From a virus: a stretch of 64,000 bases of DNA. The stretch covers positions 1 to 64,000 of the IMG/VR virus record IMGVR_UViG_3300033064_000306; one strand, written 5' to 3'. The notes beneath the pieces were generated by a model. It did no database searches. It was not told the origin of the DNA and was given only the letters and a program-made list of their open reading frames with translations. This document shows, piece after piece, positions 17,801 to 25,776 of the stretch (position 1 is the stretch's first letter; each line of letters opens with the position of its first letter). A program made the position numbers and the translations under genes.

Positions 17801-20800
17801 TATAACAACCTACATGAGTTTGTAGCAGAAGCATTTAGCCGACCAGAATTCCAAAAAGAATTGCGTAGCATGAAGGCTGGGATAGAGACTAACATGTCTG
17901 CCTGGTCTAAGTTTATCCAGTTAGTCGCTCGTTTGTTTGGTATTGACAACGTGTTGTTCCACACACTATCGAACGCCGACATTCTATTCTCTGCACGTAG
18001 TGGTGGCAAAGTTACTAACGGCCCGGACTTGTTATGGTCACCATCTAGGTATGACGTTAAAGACGGTAAGTTTGTGCTTAACCCAGGTGAACGCTTTAAG
18101 GTAGTAGATAACCTAGTTAAAAATCGTACTAATTGGAAAAACGTTGATAAGAATAACGTTAAGAAGTTCTTTGGTAGCGTAGGTAACCAATACCGTCGGT
18201 ACCTATTGGGTGCGTTAACTATTGACCAGATGGCTGATATATACGGCACTAACATGCCACAGCTTAAAGAGTACGCAAAAGAAGTAGATGCCATGATTGC
18301 TACTCGTAACGCCATTCTTACTGAGGGTGATCCCATTATTACCTCATGGGCTAACTTGCTTGATACTAACCCTAAAAAGGCTGAGCAGCTTGGCATAGTA
18401 ATGATTGAGGCTACGCTTAAAAAGAATGACCCTGATTCTAAAGGTCTTGGACATGATGCTAAAGCATACGCTACCGACGACAGCCTCAAAAAAGCATGGA
18501 ACGAATTAACGTCAGGTAAAGATGGCGATACAGCGGTAAAAATCTACCGTGAGGTACGTGACTTCTATGAAAAACGCATGAAAGAATACATACGTGTACA
18601 GCTTGAGCGCATTGAAGAGTATGGTCACATTAAAGGGTTAACCCAAAAAGAAATTGATAGCCGTCTACTTAAGTTCAAAAAAGATATAGAAGAAAAGACT
18701 ATCCGTCCATACTTTCCAATCAAACGTTTTGGTGATTACTTCCTAATGGTTGGCAAAGGTAAAAGCAAAATCTTTATGCAGTTTGAAGATGCCTATGCAC
18801 GTGATGATGAAATGGAACGCCAAAAAACTAAGTTATTGAAGACTGGTTTAAGCAATGCCGATGCCCAAGGGTTACTGTGGCCTGGTCAAGGGTTTAACGA
18901 GGTACTAAATCAAAAGCTAAGTGATGTAACTCAGCTAAATAAGATCAATGAAATGATCGATGAAACTACTGAAGGCATCCTAAAGAGCACTGATCCTAAT
19001 GTTCAAAATGACCAAGTAGCTGCATTACAGGCTGAGCTTAAAGATCAGTTTGGTCAGTACTATTTAGAAATGCTTCCATCTGAAAGTATTAAGAAGATGT
19101 TTTTGCACCGTGAAAATGTAGCAGGTCCTAGCCAAGATATGCTTCGTGCTTTTGCTACGTCTAGAGAGCGTATTGCTTATCAACGTGCTCGTTTTCAACA
19201 TATGCCACAGCTATTTAATACGGTTGAAGCGGCTAAGCTACGTTCTAAAACTATGCCAACTACAGAAGAAAAAGCTGTTTATGGTGATGTAGCTAACGAA
19301 CTTGCTAAAAACTTTAAAGGCGCAGTGCTTGAACCACCTAAGCAAAGTCGTTTAACTACATACTTAACCCACTTTGGTTTTTTAAACTTCTTAACAGCCC
19401 CCGCATCAGCAGTGGTTAACATGATGGCTATACCGGCAATCTATACACCTGTAGCTGGTGCACGTTATGGATATGGAAATGTAGGTAAGGCTTTGGCTAA
19501 ATACACCCGCATGCTGGGTGGTACAGGCTATGAAAACAAGTCTAACGGTCGGTATGAGTTCCTGTCATTGGCACGCTCTAAACTAAATGAAATGCCGTTG
19601 CTGGATAAAACAGGTAAACCAGTATTTAAAACTGACCCAGATGGTAATAAAGTAGCTGTAACTATGGCTGATGTATACCAGCATGGGGTTAACCGTAATG
19701 TTATTGATACAACCCTTACCCATGATTCAGTAAGTATTGGTGAGCATCCATCCCAAGACTACACAGGTAGATGGCAGAAGTTTATGTACTACGCTAGCTT
19801 GCCATTCCACGCAGCCGAGAAGTTTAACCGTGAAGTTACCTTTATGTCGTCCTTTGACTTGGCTTACGATAGCTTTATTAAAAAGGGTTACACAGGTGAA
19901 AAAGCTTATACCGCTGCATTAGATGCTGCTCGTGACCTAACTCAAGAAACAATGTTTAACTACAACACTACTAACAAACCACGCTATTTCCGTGGGGACT
20001 TAATAAACGTATTGCTGCAATTTAAAATGTATCCACAGCATATGTCAGTGTTACTAGGTCGCACCTTCTACAAGAGTATTAATCAAAATGAAAAGCGTGA
20101 GCTTGACTATATCCGTGAGCAATTAAAGAACGCACCTCCAGAAGAGCTTGAAAAGGCTTTGGCTGCTAAGAAAGTTGAGCTAGCTGATATGAAACAGGAA
20201 GCAACTAAGGCTTTCTGGGGCATGATGGGAATGTCCTTCCTGTCGGCTGGTGCTACTGGCTTACCAATTTGGTTTGTGTTTTCAGGAGTTATGTCTGCGT
20301 TCCAAGCCGCATTTGGTGATGACGATGAGCCTTTTGATGTAGAGAACTGGTTCAAAAATTGGTGTAATGACACCTTCGGTGGTTTTATTGGGGACACTAT
20401 CTCCCGTGGATTGGTATCACAAGCTACTGGAATGAACTTTGCCGACCGTATGAACATGAACTTAACTGACATGTGGTTCCCTGATGTTCGTAAGAGCCAG
20501 GATGAAGTCGACTATATGCAGAACATGTTTATTAACCTTATGGGACCTAGTGCTGGAGCACTCCTTGTTAACTACCCAGAAGCTATCAAACGATTTAATG
20601 ATGGATATACCCAACGTGCATTTGAAGCTATGATGCCAGCTGCTATTAAGAACGCTATGGTTGGTATACGTTATCTAACTGAAGGCGAAGCCAAGAGCAT
20701 TAAAGGTAATACTATATTAGAAGATGTTAGCCCACGTGAAGCATTATCACAAATGCTTGGCTTCTCTCCAGAGCGTGTAGCACAGAAACAAAAAGCTACT

Positions 20801-21091
20801 ATTGAGATGAAAAACGCTAATGAGACAATTAAGAATCGCCATACCGACTTGCTAAACGCCTTCTTTATTGCACTAGATAATGGAGATGATGACATGCTTG
20901 AACGGGTAACTGACAAGATGATTAACTTTAGCCAGACTAACCCAGCACTTGCGTTTAACGGCGACACCATTATGAAGTCTGTAACCAAACGTTACAAAGA
21001 TAGAGCTATGGCTAATATCACAGGTGGTATGGGCATTGATAAGAAACTAATGCCGCAGTTAATAGACATGCTTGATTACGGCGAAGAATAA
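14873..21091 (+). CDS. Giant polyvalent virion protein with HELTH motif
   Basis: A 2072-residue protein, probably ejected into the host. It begins with three repeats of REYTAEELGL in a 14-residue period (3-40). Residues 605-620 (VGHEGRHRARALKKAG) resemble a ParB/sulfiredoxin-like nuclease motif. A zinc metallopeptidase motif HELTH is at 930-934, with a likely third ligand in NLHEFVAEAF (E982 or E986). The C-terminal third includes a hydrophobic segment near 1785-1810 and resembles the large polyvalent proteins described in phages and conjugative elements. It is the last gene of the late plus-strand operon, 3 nt after its neighbour. Individual activities are inferred. Confidence 0.8.
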   Translation: MAREYTAEELGLAPKQREYTAEELGLSSGQREFTAAELGLEQEPSKDTGIMSMMGRGLIRGAKQTGSALFDVLPAMAASAVGADEYAKKQMEEAAATQKEIEQKYGARYKSLEDVKGPGDYIPFALETMAEQGTNIATALIPGVGGGALAARGAVGLAAKEAAKRVAIGQGAGTYLGSYALNAPEIFQNIYEETGGKMEPAAALLAGSVSAALDSVLPTVLLNKLTPGVKAGVVERLLEKSGMPSDIARKVIGGAVTGAVVEGPTEAAQEAISIAAEKIMQDNPTIWGSKEFNRLIESGVRGAVGGGGFGVIGGAGQAYVQGRDQRKLNDEIKTVFKEDFEAVNKRAATEEETNKFLGAIDKAREAEQTEEIKTNEPARIDTGVSGASVSLPGEQGGGQDRIAAGTEDITQGSMDGLGEPAAAITAGKTDEPSALDQKTYSELLEIKKNYDIEQQSMLYKNGNLPRTGTKRREEYDALQTRIADLDARLKTAPGSTTQYSEADLAEIKRRENVAQEETRLREVESSLKYFEPEGVSKGYFGPGPMSRSKIIMMPIDDFLGLVKNEPETKSKQENVDKLVAEGTPFSSIPYLMLEDNVEPGVSKVVGHEGRHRARALKKAGVKELPIEIRSDSIRWSEQDDPDNKDYEKSWPTQLISENSKYPTHDYPISRDIATKKGLAWSKESPGTKPATAEVSKKEAKKTTKPRAPRKPKTKVEIDEFIDDIEYNPERLSKEDLDNLFADPKAAKDENTSPKADQVPLTDPLWKTAHPTVLRAISANDITGALKALKTTAGNFISSFADRLLGLGLTTQMGWDDVHVDLAMKSLSKVDGQKNRMLNWIKQVFPEVYNNKFDATNMKYPVYDTLQSFKELRDGKLGIPAEMFKADLEDVIYTYERTIVSLNAPGTYFTKYNAIGLSLEKGGTSTYVVTHELTHAATHWAINNPEKLNKEQQIALGKLQGLYEFAKLRTKNPGQYGYNNLHEFVAEAFSRPEFQKELRSMKAGIETNMSAWSKFIQLVARLFGIDNVLFHTLSNADILFSARSGGKVTNGPDLLWSPSRYDVKDGKFVLNPGERFKVVDNLVKNRTNWKNVDKNNVKKFFGSVGNQYRRYLLGALTIDQMADIYGTNMPQLKEYAKEVDAMIATRNAILTEGDPIITSWANLLDTNPKKAEQLGIVMIEATLKKNDPDSKGLGHDAKAYATDDSLKKAWNELTSGKDGDTAVKIYREVRDFYEKRMKEYIRVQLERIEEYGHIKGLTQKEIDSRLLKFKKDIEEKTIRPYFPIKRFGDYFLMVGKGKSKIFMQFEDAYARDDEMERQKTKLLKTGLSNADAQGLLWPGQGFNEVLNQKLSDVTQLNKINEMIDETTEGILKSTDPNVQNDQVAALQAELKDQFGQYYLEMLPSESIKKMFLHRENVAGPSQDMLRAFATSRERIAYQRARFQHMPQLFNTVEAAKLRSKTMPTTEEKAVYGDVANELAKNFKGAVLEPPKQSRLTTYLTHFGFLNFLTAPASAVVNMMAIPAIYTPVAGARYGYGNVGKALAKYTRMLGGTGYENKSNGRYEFLSLARSKLNEMPLLDKTGKPVFKTDPDGNKVAVTMADVYQHGVNRNVIDTTLTHDSVSIGEHPSQDYTGRWQKFMYYASLPFHAAEKFNREVTFMSSFDLAYDSFIKKGYTGEKAYTAALDAARDLTQETMFNYNTTNKPRYFRGDLINVLLQFKMYPQHMSVLLGRTFYKSINQNEKRELDYIREQLKNAPPEELEKALAAKKVELADMKQEATKAFWGMMGMSFLSAGATGLPIWFVFSGVMSAFQAAFGDDDEPFDVENWFKNWCNDTFGGFIGDTISRGLVSQATGMNFADRMNMNLTDMWFPDVRKSQDEVDYMQNMFINLMGPSAGALLVNYPEAIKRFNDGYTQRAFEAMMPAAIKNAMVGIRYLTEGEAKSIKGNTILEDVSPREALSQMLGFSPERVAQKQKATIEMKNANETIKNRHTDLLNAFFIALDNGDDDMLERVTDKMINFSQTNPALAFNGDTIMKSVTKRYKDRAMANITGGMGIDKKLMPQLIDMLDYGEE

Positions 21092-21113
21092 AAAAGACCC
21101 CGCCGAAACGGGG
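21091..21113 (-). terminator. Intrinsic terminator of the minus-strand operon
   Basis: CCCCG and CGGGG arms (21098-21102 and 21109-21113) enclose a 6-nt loop. Read on the minus strand, the hairpin is followed by TCTTTTT, so it would stop transcription arriving from the replication genes just before the convergent late operon. On the plus strand no T-run follows. Confidence 0.7.
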
Positions 21114-21167
21114 CCAAGAGGTCACTAACAAGGAAAGTAGCTAAACAAAGCCTACAGACCAATAATA

Positions 21168-21365
21168 CTACCTAATCCTCCATACACGCAACCCAAGTAT
21201 CCCTTTATCTATAACGGTCTGCGTTTTTATCTTGTAACCTAACCTTTTGGTGGTCCTCTTAATCTGTGGAATCATTGCATCAGGATCCAAAGACGGGATA
21301 AAGAAAGAAGAACCAACCACAAAGTTACGCCAATTAACTCTAAAGTTTAGCCCGTGGATCAACAT
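21168..21365 (-). CDS. Small conserved phage protein
   Basis: A 65-residue protein whose start overlaps the end of the primase-helicase gene by 26 nt. The pattern NWRNFVVGSSFFIPS, then an amphipathic helix (DAMIPQIKRTTKRLGYKI) and a final GLRVWRIR suggests a small mixed alpha-beta domain. I have seen similar short proteins in phage replication operons but know no function. It is the last gene before the minus-strand terminator. Confidence 0.6.
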   Translation of the reverse strand: MLIHGLNFRVNWRNFVVGSSFFIPSLDPDAMIPQIKRTTKRLGYKIKTQTVIDKGILGLRVWRIR

Positions 21366-24171
21366 CAGGAATGTTTTTAACTAATTCAATTATTGATTCT
21401 GTAGCCCCAAAATGGTGGCTCTCTATGTTAAACACGTACACGTCTACTGGCCCTGACACAATCTTAGTACCTTTAGATAGACGTTTTTTAAGCAATCCTA
21501 AATAGGCTTTATCAGTCTCAAGAGCTTTTAATGTGTCCTTAAGGGTAATCTGCTGGTTGGAACAATAGCCACGTAGTTGCTTAGCATTAATAAACATCTT
21601 CTTAGTATCCGGCTCGATGCGAATAAACAGATCATTAAACTTAGGCTCAACCAAAGGCAGCTGCTCCATGCCTGACCTAGCGTCGGCTTCGTTGTTAATT
21701 ACCAACACGGCGGCACGGTGCTCATTTAAGAACTCATTAATTACACTAGCAGTTGTAGTTGTAGAAGGAGCTTTAATATCGTTACGCATTATTTCAACTT
21801 CTTTAACAATCCAGTCATAGACTCGTTTAACGTTAAAATTAATAATGCCTAAGTCCTTAGCAATAAGCGCACCAGCAATGTTACATGCAATAATTGCCGA
21901 CCAAAACCGCTCCCTGCTCGTCAAGCCAATAGCTTTATCTAGCTTCTGCTGTACCTGCATAACTAAATCAAGGCATGACTCTAGGTCACTAACTAAGTAT
22001 TTAGCATACTCAACTCCAGCATGACCGTAGTGTTTGTAAAGCTTGTTAAATATTTCATCGGCTTCTTCTTTAGATAGGTTGCCTGTCAAGTCAATCTTGT
22101 ACTCCAGCAGACGCATAAACTCACCGTCAGGGGTAGCTTTTAATGAAGATAGCTTGTCATAAAATGAAGCGTTTGAGCTGCATAGAGCCATTGTGGCCCA
22201 TTTAGTATTATTAGCACGCTCAGCATTCTCGTGTTGTTTCATGCGGTTCTTGCCACGACCTTGCGAAATACTATATGCTAAGTCAGAGAAGTGGTCACCT
22301 GATAATTTTGTAATCTCGTCAATAGTCACAGGTAGGTTGTTCATTACTCCAAGACGATGGATCATAGAGTTCATTGTATCTTTCCATTGCAGCATTAGTT
22401 CTTCGGGATGACCCCATACGCTATTGCACATCTTTAAAATAGTAGATTTACCTGTGCCTGACGTGTTGTTAATGAGGTTGATAATTGCACCCTTAAGGTT
22501 CAGATGCTTAAGTAATGGTGCGCCAAACGCAGTAAAGAAACCAAAAGCATGAGGTTCAAATCCTGGCTGGTCATAAACTTTAATTGTATCTTTCCATTCT
22601 TGAAAATTGCCAGTTGGCTTAAGCCATTCAGCTAATGATCCAGTAGCAACAGAAGGTGGGCTATACATAACTTTATCTGCTGATATTTCTTGCTCCCCAA
22701 TAATGAACTTTTTGTTATCCTCTGTCCAACCAAATTGTGTACGCATTACTTCTACCTCCGATATATGTTGTAAGTTTTTAGCCGACGAGATTATGTAACC
22801 CATGATCGACTCCATTTGTTTTTTGTTACCCATTACCCCGTGGTAACCAAGCTTGTCACGTAGCTTGTCAATAGCCATTACATCTGTAGCTGGCATAGAG
22901 AACTCACGCATACCGTCCCTAGGTAAATGCAAACGCATCCAAATTGATTCGCCTTTAGCAGGATCATGCAGACGTTTGACGATATACAAGTCATGCTCAT
23001 AGATGTTTACCGCATCTTTGCCGCCATCTTCATCTTTTACTTCAATGTAGACGCCACCTGTTTTGCCACGGAAGTAAGGAAAAGGGTACGGTGGAATGTC
23101 GAAAGTTTCTTCAACCCCCTCGTCCGTACTTTCGATGACCACATTAGTCTCCGCCACAGCAATCTCAGTCCCAAGCTGTATCGGCGACGATATCTTCCCT
23201 TTGTTTGGGCATTCACTACATCCCGAAGGATTAAGTTTTTGAAAGGTTTCGCACGTGTACGGGCCCTTCGTTTGGTTGGCTTTTCTCTCCGTTGTTGTTG
23301 GGTCGTATTCCGGGTGATGTGACGATATTTTATGAATCGCTTCATCTTTGTCTACGCAAGCCGCTGCAACTGATAGCCCTGCTCTCCATAGTGGTTCCTC
23401 AATAGTGTCTTGTTCTGTAGCTATTTTTGCTAGTTGTGCACACCCCGTACCATTCATGGTTTTAATCATGATGGTTTTAAAACGGCTTTGCTTGTTACCC
23501 ATTAATGCACGGGTCATCTCATTTAACTGACGAGGCATCCAATCAGGTGCAATTAATACACCTATCTTTTGCTTAATGAACTCGTAATCAATTTCAGGTT
23601 GAATAGCTAGGATTGTTACATCAAGCGGTGGCTCATCTTTAAAGTTAAGGGTTTCGGGTACACGCAGAATAGATGCATTGTCAGCAGTACGTGATGGGTC
23701 AGCATCAAACTCATGCTCTTCGCATAATGCTTTAAGACGTTCAGCTACGGGCTTCCATTCAGCACGATTAATTTGATTAGCCAAGCGCCAATAAGCATGT
23801 ATACCACGTCCGCTATTAACAATAGTAGGCAAAGGCAAGCAAACGTTTTTACAAAATGTTCTGAGAGCAGCCAACCCATCAACTTGTGTAGCATAAGGTT
23901 TTCCTAATCCACAATCAACGTCAATCCAAAACGACTTAATTAAATCGCCATTCTTTTGTATCCGACCCTTTGCTGGGTCTATGTATTTAGCACAAGCAAA
24001 GTACACATTGTGCTTAGCCTGTAATAGCTCATCTATTTTTGTAGCTACGTCCGCCAGCGTTTGGTGAAACGTTTGCTTTGGGCGAGAGTCATCCTGCGGT
24101 AAGCCGACAATGCAGTAATAGCCTTCCCCTTCGGGCGGAAGCACCGATTCTAGTAAGTCTGTAGTAGCCAC
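21340..24171 (-). CDS. Primase-helicase (AEP-like primase plus DUF927-type ATPase)
   Basis: A 943-residue replication protein. The N-terminal part has the primase-polymerase metal motif FWIDVDCG (D84, D86), SGRGIHAYW (H125) and SRTADNASILRVPETLN (about 160-176). A Cys cluster lies at C307, C318 and C321 (a likely zinc site, followed by NKGKISSPI). The C-terminal half has a Walker A GTGKST (572-577) and, downstream, VTIDEITKLSG as Walker B, as in DUF927/superfamily 3-like ATPases. It would make primers and unwind DNA at the fork. It starts 1 nt after the HTH gene, in one operon with the SSB-like gene. Confidence 0.85.
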   Translation of the reverse strand: MATTDLLESVLPPEGEGYYCIVGLPQDDSRPKQTFHQTLADVATKIDELLQAKHNVYFACAKYIDPAKGRIQKNGDLIKSFWIDVDCGLGKPYATQVDGLAALRTFCKNVCLPLPTIVNSGRGIHAYWRLANQINRAEWKPVAERLKALCEEHEFDADPSRTADNASILRVPETLNFKDEPPLDVTILAIQPEIDYEFIKQKIGVLIAPDWMPRQLNEMTRALMGNKQSRFKTIMIKTMNGTGCAQLAKIATEQDTIEEPLWRAGLSVAAACVDKDEAIHKISSHHPEYDPTTTERKANQTKGPYTCETFQKLNPSGCSECPNKGKISSPIQLGTEIAVAETNVVIESTDEGVEETFDIPPYPFPYFRGKTGGVYIEVKDEDGGKDAVNIYEHDLYIVKRLHDPAKGESIWMRLHLPRDGMREFSMPATDVMAIDKLRDKLGYHGVMGNKKQMESIMGYIISSAKNLQHISEVEVMRTQFGWTEDNKKFIIGEQEISADKVMYSPPSVATGSLAEWLKPTGNFQEWKDTIKVYDQPGFEPHAFGFFTAFGAPLLKHLNLKGAIINLINNTSGTGKSTILKMCNSVWGHPEELMLQWKDTMNSMIHRLGVMNNLPVTIDEITKLSGDHFSDLAYSISQGRGKNRMKQHENAERANNTKWATMALCSSNASFYDKLSSLKATPDGEFMRLLEYKIDLTGNLSKEEADEIFNKLYKHYGHAGVEYAKYLVSDLESCLDLVMQVQQKLDKAIGLTSRERFWSAIIACNIAGALIAKDLGIINFNVKRVYDWIVKEVEIMRNDIKAPSTTTTASVINEFLNEHRAAVLVINNEADARSGMEQLPLVEPKFNDLFIRIEPDTKKMFINAKQLRGYCSNQQITLKDTLKALETDKAYLGLLKKRLSKGTKIVSGPVDVYVFNIESHHFGATESIIELVKNIPDVDPRAKL

Positions 24172-24172
24172 G

Positions 24173-24400
24173 TTAGCCTTTAAGTAGCTTTGTTATTTGT
24201 TCGGCTTTATCTTTATGTGGTGTTGAGGCGGCAGTAAACCACGAATATACCGTCATCCGTGACACAGAAAAATGCTCTGATATCTTAGACACAGGTATAT
24301 CCTTGGCAATACAATATTTACCAAGCCGCACCCCAATATGCTTAGGATCAGCGGCTCGGATAGCTTCAACAAGACGAAAGCTATAACCCCTTAAACTCAT
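24173..24400 (-). CDS. Small HTH DNA-binding protein
   Basis: A 75-residue protein with a recognisable helix-turn-helix: IPVSKISEHFSVSRMTVYSWFTA (about 35-57), with turn and recognition helix (SRMTVYSW) as in Cro/MerR-like or Xre-like regulators. Flanking helices complete a small domain and the tail is basic (KDKAEQITKLLKG). It is embedded between the SSB-like gene (ATGA overlap) and the primase-helicase. It may regulate phage transcription, assist replication initiation, or be the binder of one of the repeated DNA sites in the early region; none of these is shown. Confidence 0.7.
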   Translation of the reverse strand: MSLRGYSFRLVEAIRAADPKHIGVRLGKYCIAKDIPVSKISEHFSVSRMTVYSWFTAASTPHKDKAEQITKLLKG

Positions 24401-25287
24401 GCTTCGTCGTCAGTAGACCAGTCGCCCATGACAGATTTCAAGTCACGTTTTTGCGTTGGTTCAGCTTTCTTATCGACACGTTTAGTTGGTTCAGCTACTT
24501 CTACACTACCTACTTCAGCTTTAGCGGGTGCTGGCGCTGGTGCAGCTAACTTCTTAACTCCATCAGATTGAGCTACAGTCATGGTAATAGCGTTCTTAGC
24601 TGCGGCAGTATCACCTTGCTTAACTGCTAATTCCCACTCAGGCTTTTCAAGGAAACGAACTGGACGGAAGAACAACTTACCAACAGTTGAATCCCCATCA
24701 AAGCGCATCTCAGTAACCAATGTATTTAAGTTGTAGCCTTGTGTGCCAACGTACTTAGCGTACTGGTTAAATGGCATGTGCTCTAAATCACCAGGGTGCT
24801 TCATATCGTAAAACACTGACTTAGATTGCAATGTCATTTGATAGACGTCACCTTCTAAATCACTAGCTAATGCAACAGCAATACGGCGGTTCTTACGGCA
24901 GGCTTTTGTTTCGCCTTGGCCTGATCCAGCGATGTCCTGTGGGCAACCAATACATGAATGGCTTTGTGGCTTTTCAATAGTGGCATCAGGCTTCTCACCA
25001 TCATTAGACCAGCAATCAGGTGGGGCTACATCACCTTTAGGGTCCCATGCTTTTGCATAGAATGTACGTGAAATATGTTTAGATGCGTTAACGATAACAA
25101 CTTCTAACTTATCTGTGTTGGTCTTGGAAATCTCGGCTCCATTAACTTTCAATACAAACTTGTTATTACCAAGTGCAATGCGCTTAGTACTGTTGTTACC
25201 ACCCGATAGGGCTTTTGTTACATCATCAAGCTGAACCTCTTTGAGGTAATCAGGTAGTTGGTTGTTGAACATTGCGACGTTACTCAT
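24397..25287 (-). CDS. Probable single-stranded DNA-binding protein
   Basis: A 296-residue protein. A beta-rich N-terminal part (about 30-200) contains four Cys (C92, C112, C115, C130) arranged as a zinc site, as in T4 gp32-type SSBs. A flexible Ala/Pro linker follows, and the C-terminus ends in an acidic tail (MGDWSTDDEA), the usual partner-binding tail of phage and bacterial SSBs. Position between a coiled-coil replication-region protein and the primase-helicase supports this. No sequence family was matched directly, so the function is inferred. Confidence 0.65.
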   Translation of the reverse strand: MSNVAMFNNQLPDYLKEVQLDDVTKALSGGNNSTKRIALGNNKFVLKVNGAEISKTNTDKLEVVIVNASKHISRTFYAKAWDPKGDVAPPDCWSNDGEKPDATIEKPQSHSCIGCPQDIAGSGQGETKACRKNRRIAVALASDLEGDVYQMTLQSKSVFYDMKHPGDLEHMPFNQYAKYVGTQGYNLNTLVTEMRFDGDSTVGKLFFRPVRFLEKPEWELAVKQGDTAAAKNAITMTVAQSDGVKKLAAPAPAPAKAEVGSVEVAEPTKRVDKKAEPTQKRDLKSVMGDWSTDDEA

Positions 25288-25706
25288 TTGCTTCTCCTTA
25301 CGGTAATTGCGTATGCGCTATCCACATTTAGGCCGGCTGGATGCAAGTCCGGATTCTCCTCCAAAAACTGCTTCATATTGGATTGTTGAATTCTTTTCTC
25401 TAGTAACTGAGGGGCATTATGGTCGAACATAAACTCATAGAAGCGTTCCCAATCATTAGTTGTATATCGATTCCTGACGGTGCGAATAGCTGTGCCGTGA
25501 GCAGTTTTAATACTGTCGGCTCCAGTTTGTTTGCACAATTCAAGTATTTGTTGTGAGATCACATCAAGCTGTTCGTTTAGATCGGCTTCTTTAGCCTCTA
25601 GCTCTTTGCGTACTACATCACGTGCGTCACGTATTTTAATATAGACTGAAACTAGCTTATCTATATTGACGACGGGTTGTTCTACCACTGCGGTATCGTT
25701 TGTCAT
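25284..25706 (-). CDS. Coiled-coil replication-operon protein
   Basis: A 140-residue protein with a long heptad-like helix (about 17-60, with RDVVRKELEAKEADLNEQLDV) followed by a compact domain (TAHGTAIRTV, YTTNDWERFYEFMFDHNA, DLHPAGLNVDSAYAITVRR). The architecture recalls phage Gam/Gp157-like nuclease-modulating proteins, but I cannot confirm a family. It is first in the unit driven by the promoter at 25749-25776 and overlaps the SSB-like gene by ATGA. Confidence 0.65.
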   Translation of the reverse strand: MTNDTAVVEQPVVNIDKLVSVYIKIRDARDVVRKELEAKEADLNEQLDVISQQILELCKQTGADSIKTAHGTAIRTVRNRYTTNDWERFYEFMFDHNAPQLLEKRIQQSNMKQFLEENPDLHPAGLNVDSAYAITVRRSK

Positions 25707-25748
25707 ACATTTCCTTTTAAGTGAACTCAGGTCTATGCCTGTTAATTA

Positions 25749-25776
25749 ATACTACCACACTTCTTTACTCTGTCAA
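25749..25776 (-). promoter_or_regulatory. Sigma70-like promoter
   Basis: On the minus strand a perfect TTGACA (25776-25771) is followed after 16 nt by TAGTAT (25754-25749). The start of transcription would be about 35 nt upstream of the coding start at 25706. It overlaps the end of the SNF2 helicase gene and would drive the coiled-coil, SSB-like, HTH and primase-helicase genes using host RNA polymerase. Confidence 0.7.

Noticed and set aside
17791-18489. 232-codon minus-strand frame inside the giant gene
   Set aside because: The opposite strand has continuous coding with clear domains; the frame has no ribosome binding site or recognisable motif and would be isolated in the late operon.
23037-23345. 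Arg-rich minus-strand frame of 102 codons inside the primase-helicase gene
   Set aside because: Shadow of the primase-helicase gene in another frame, with no ribosome binding site.
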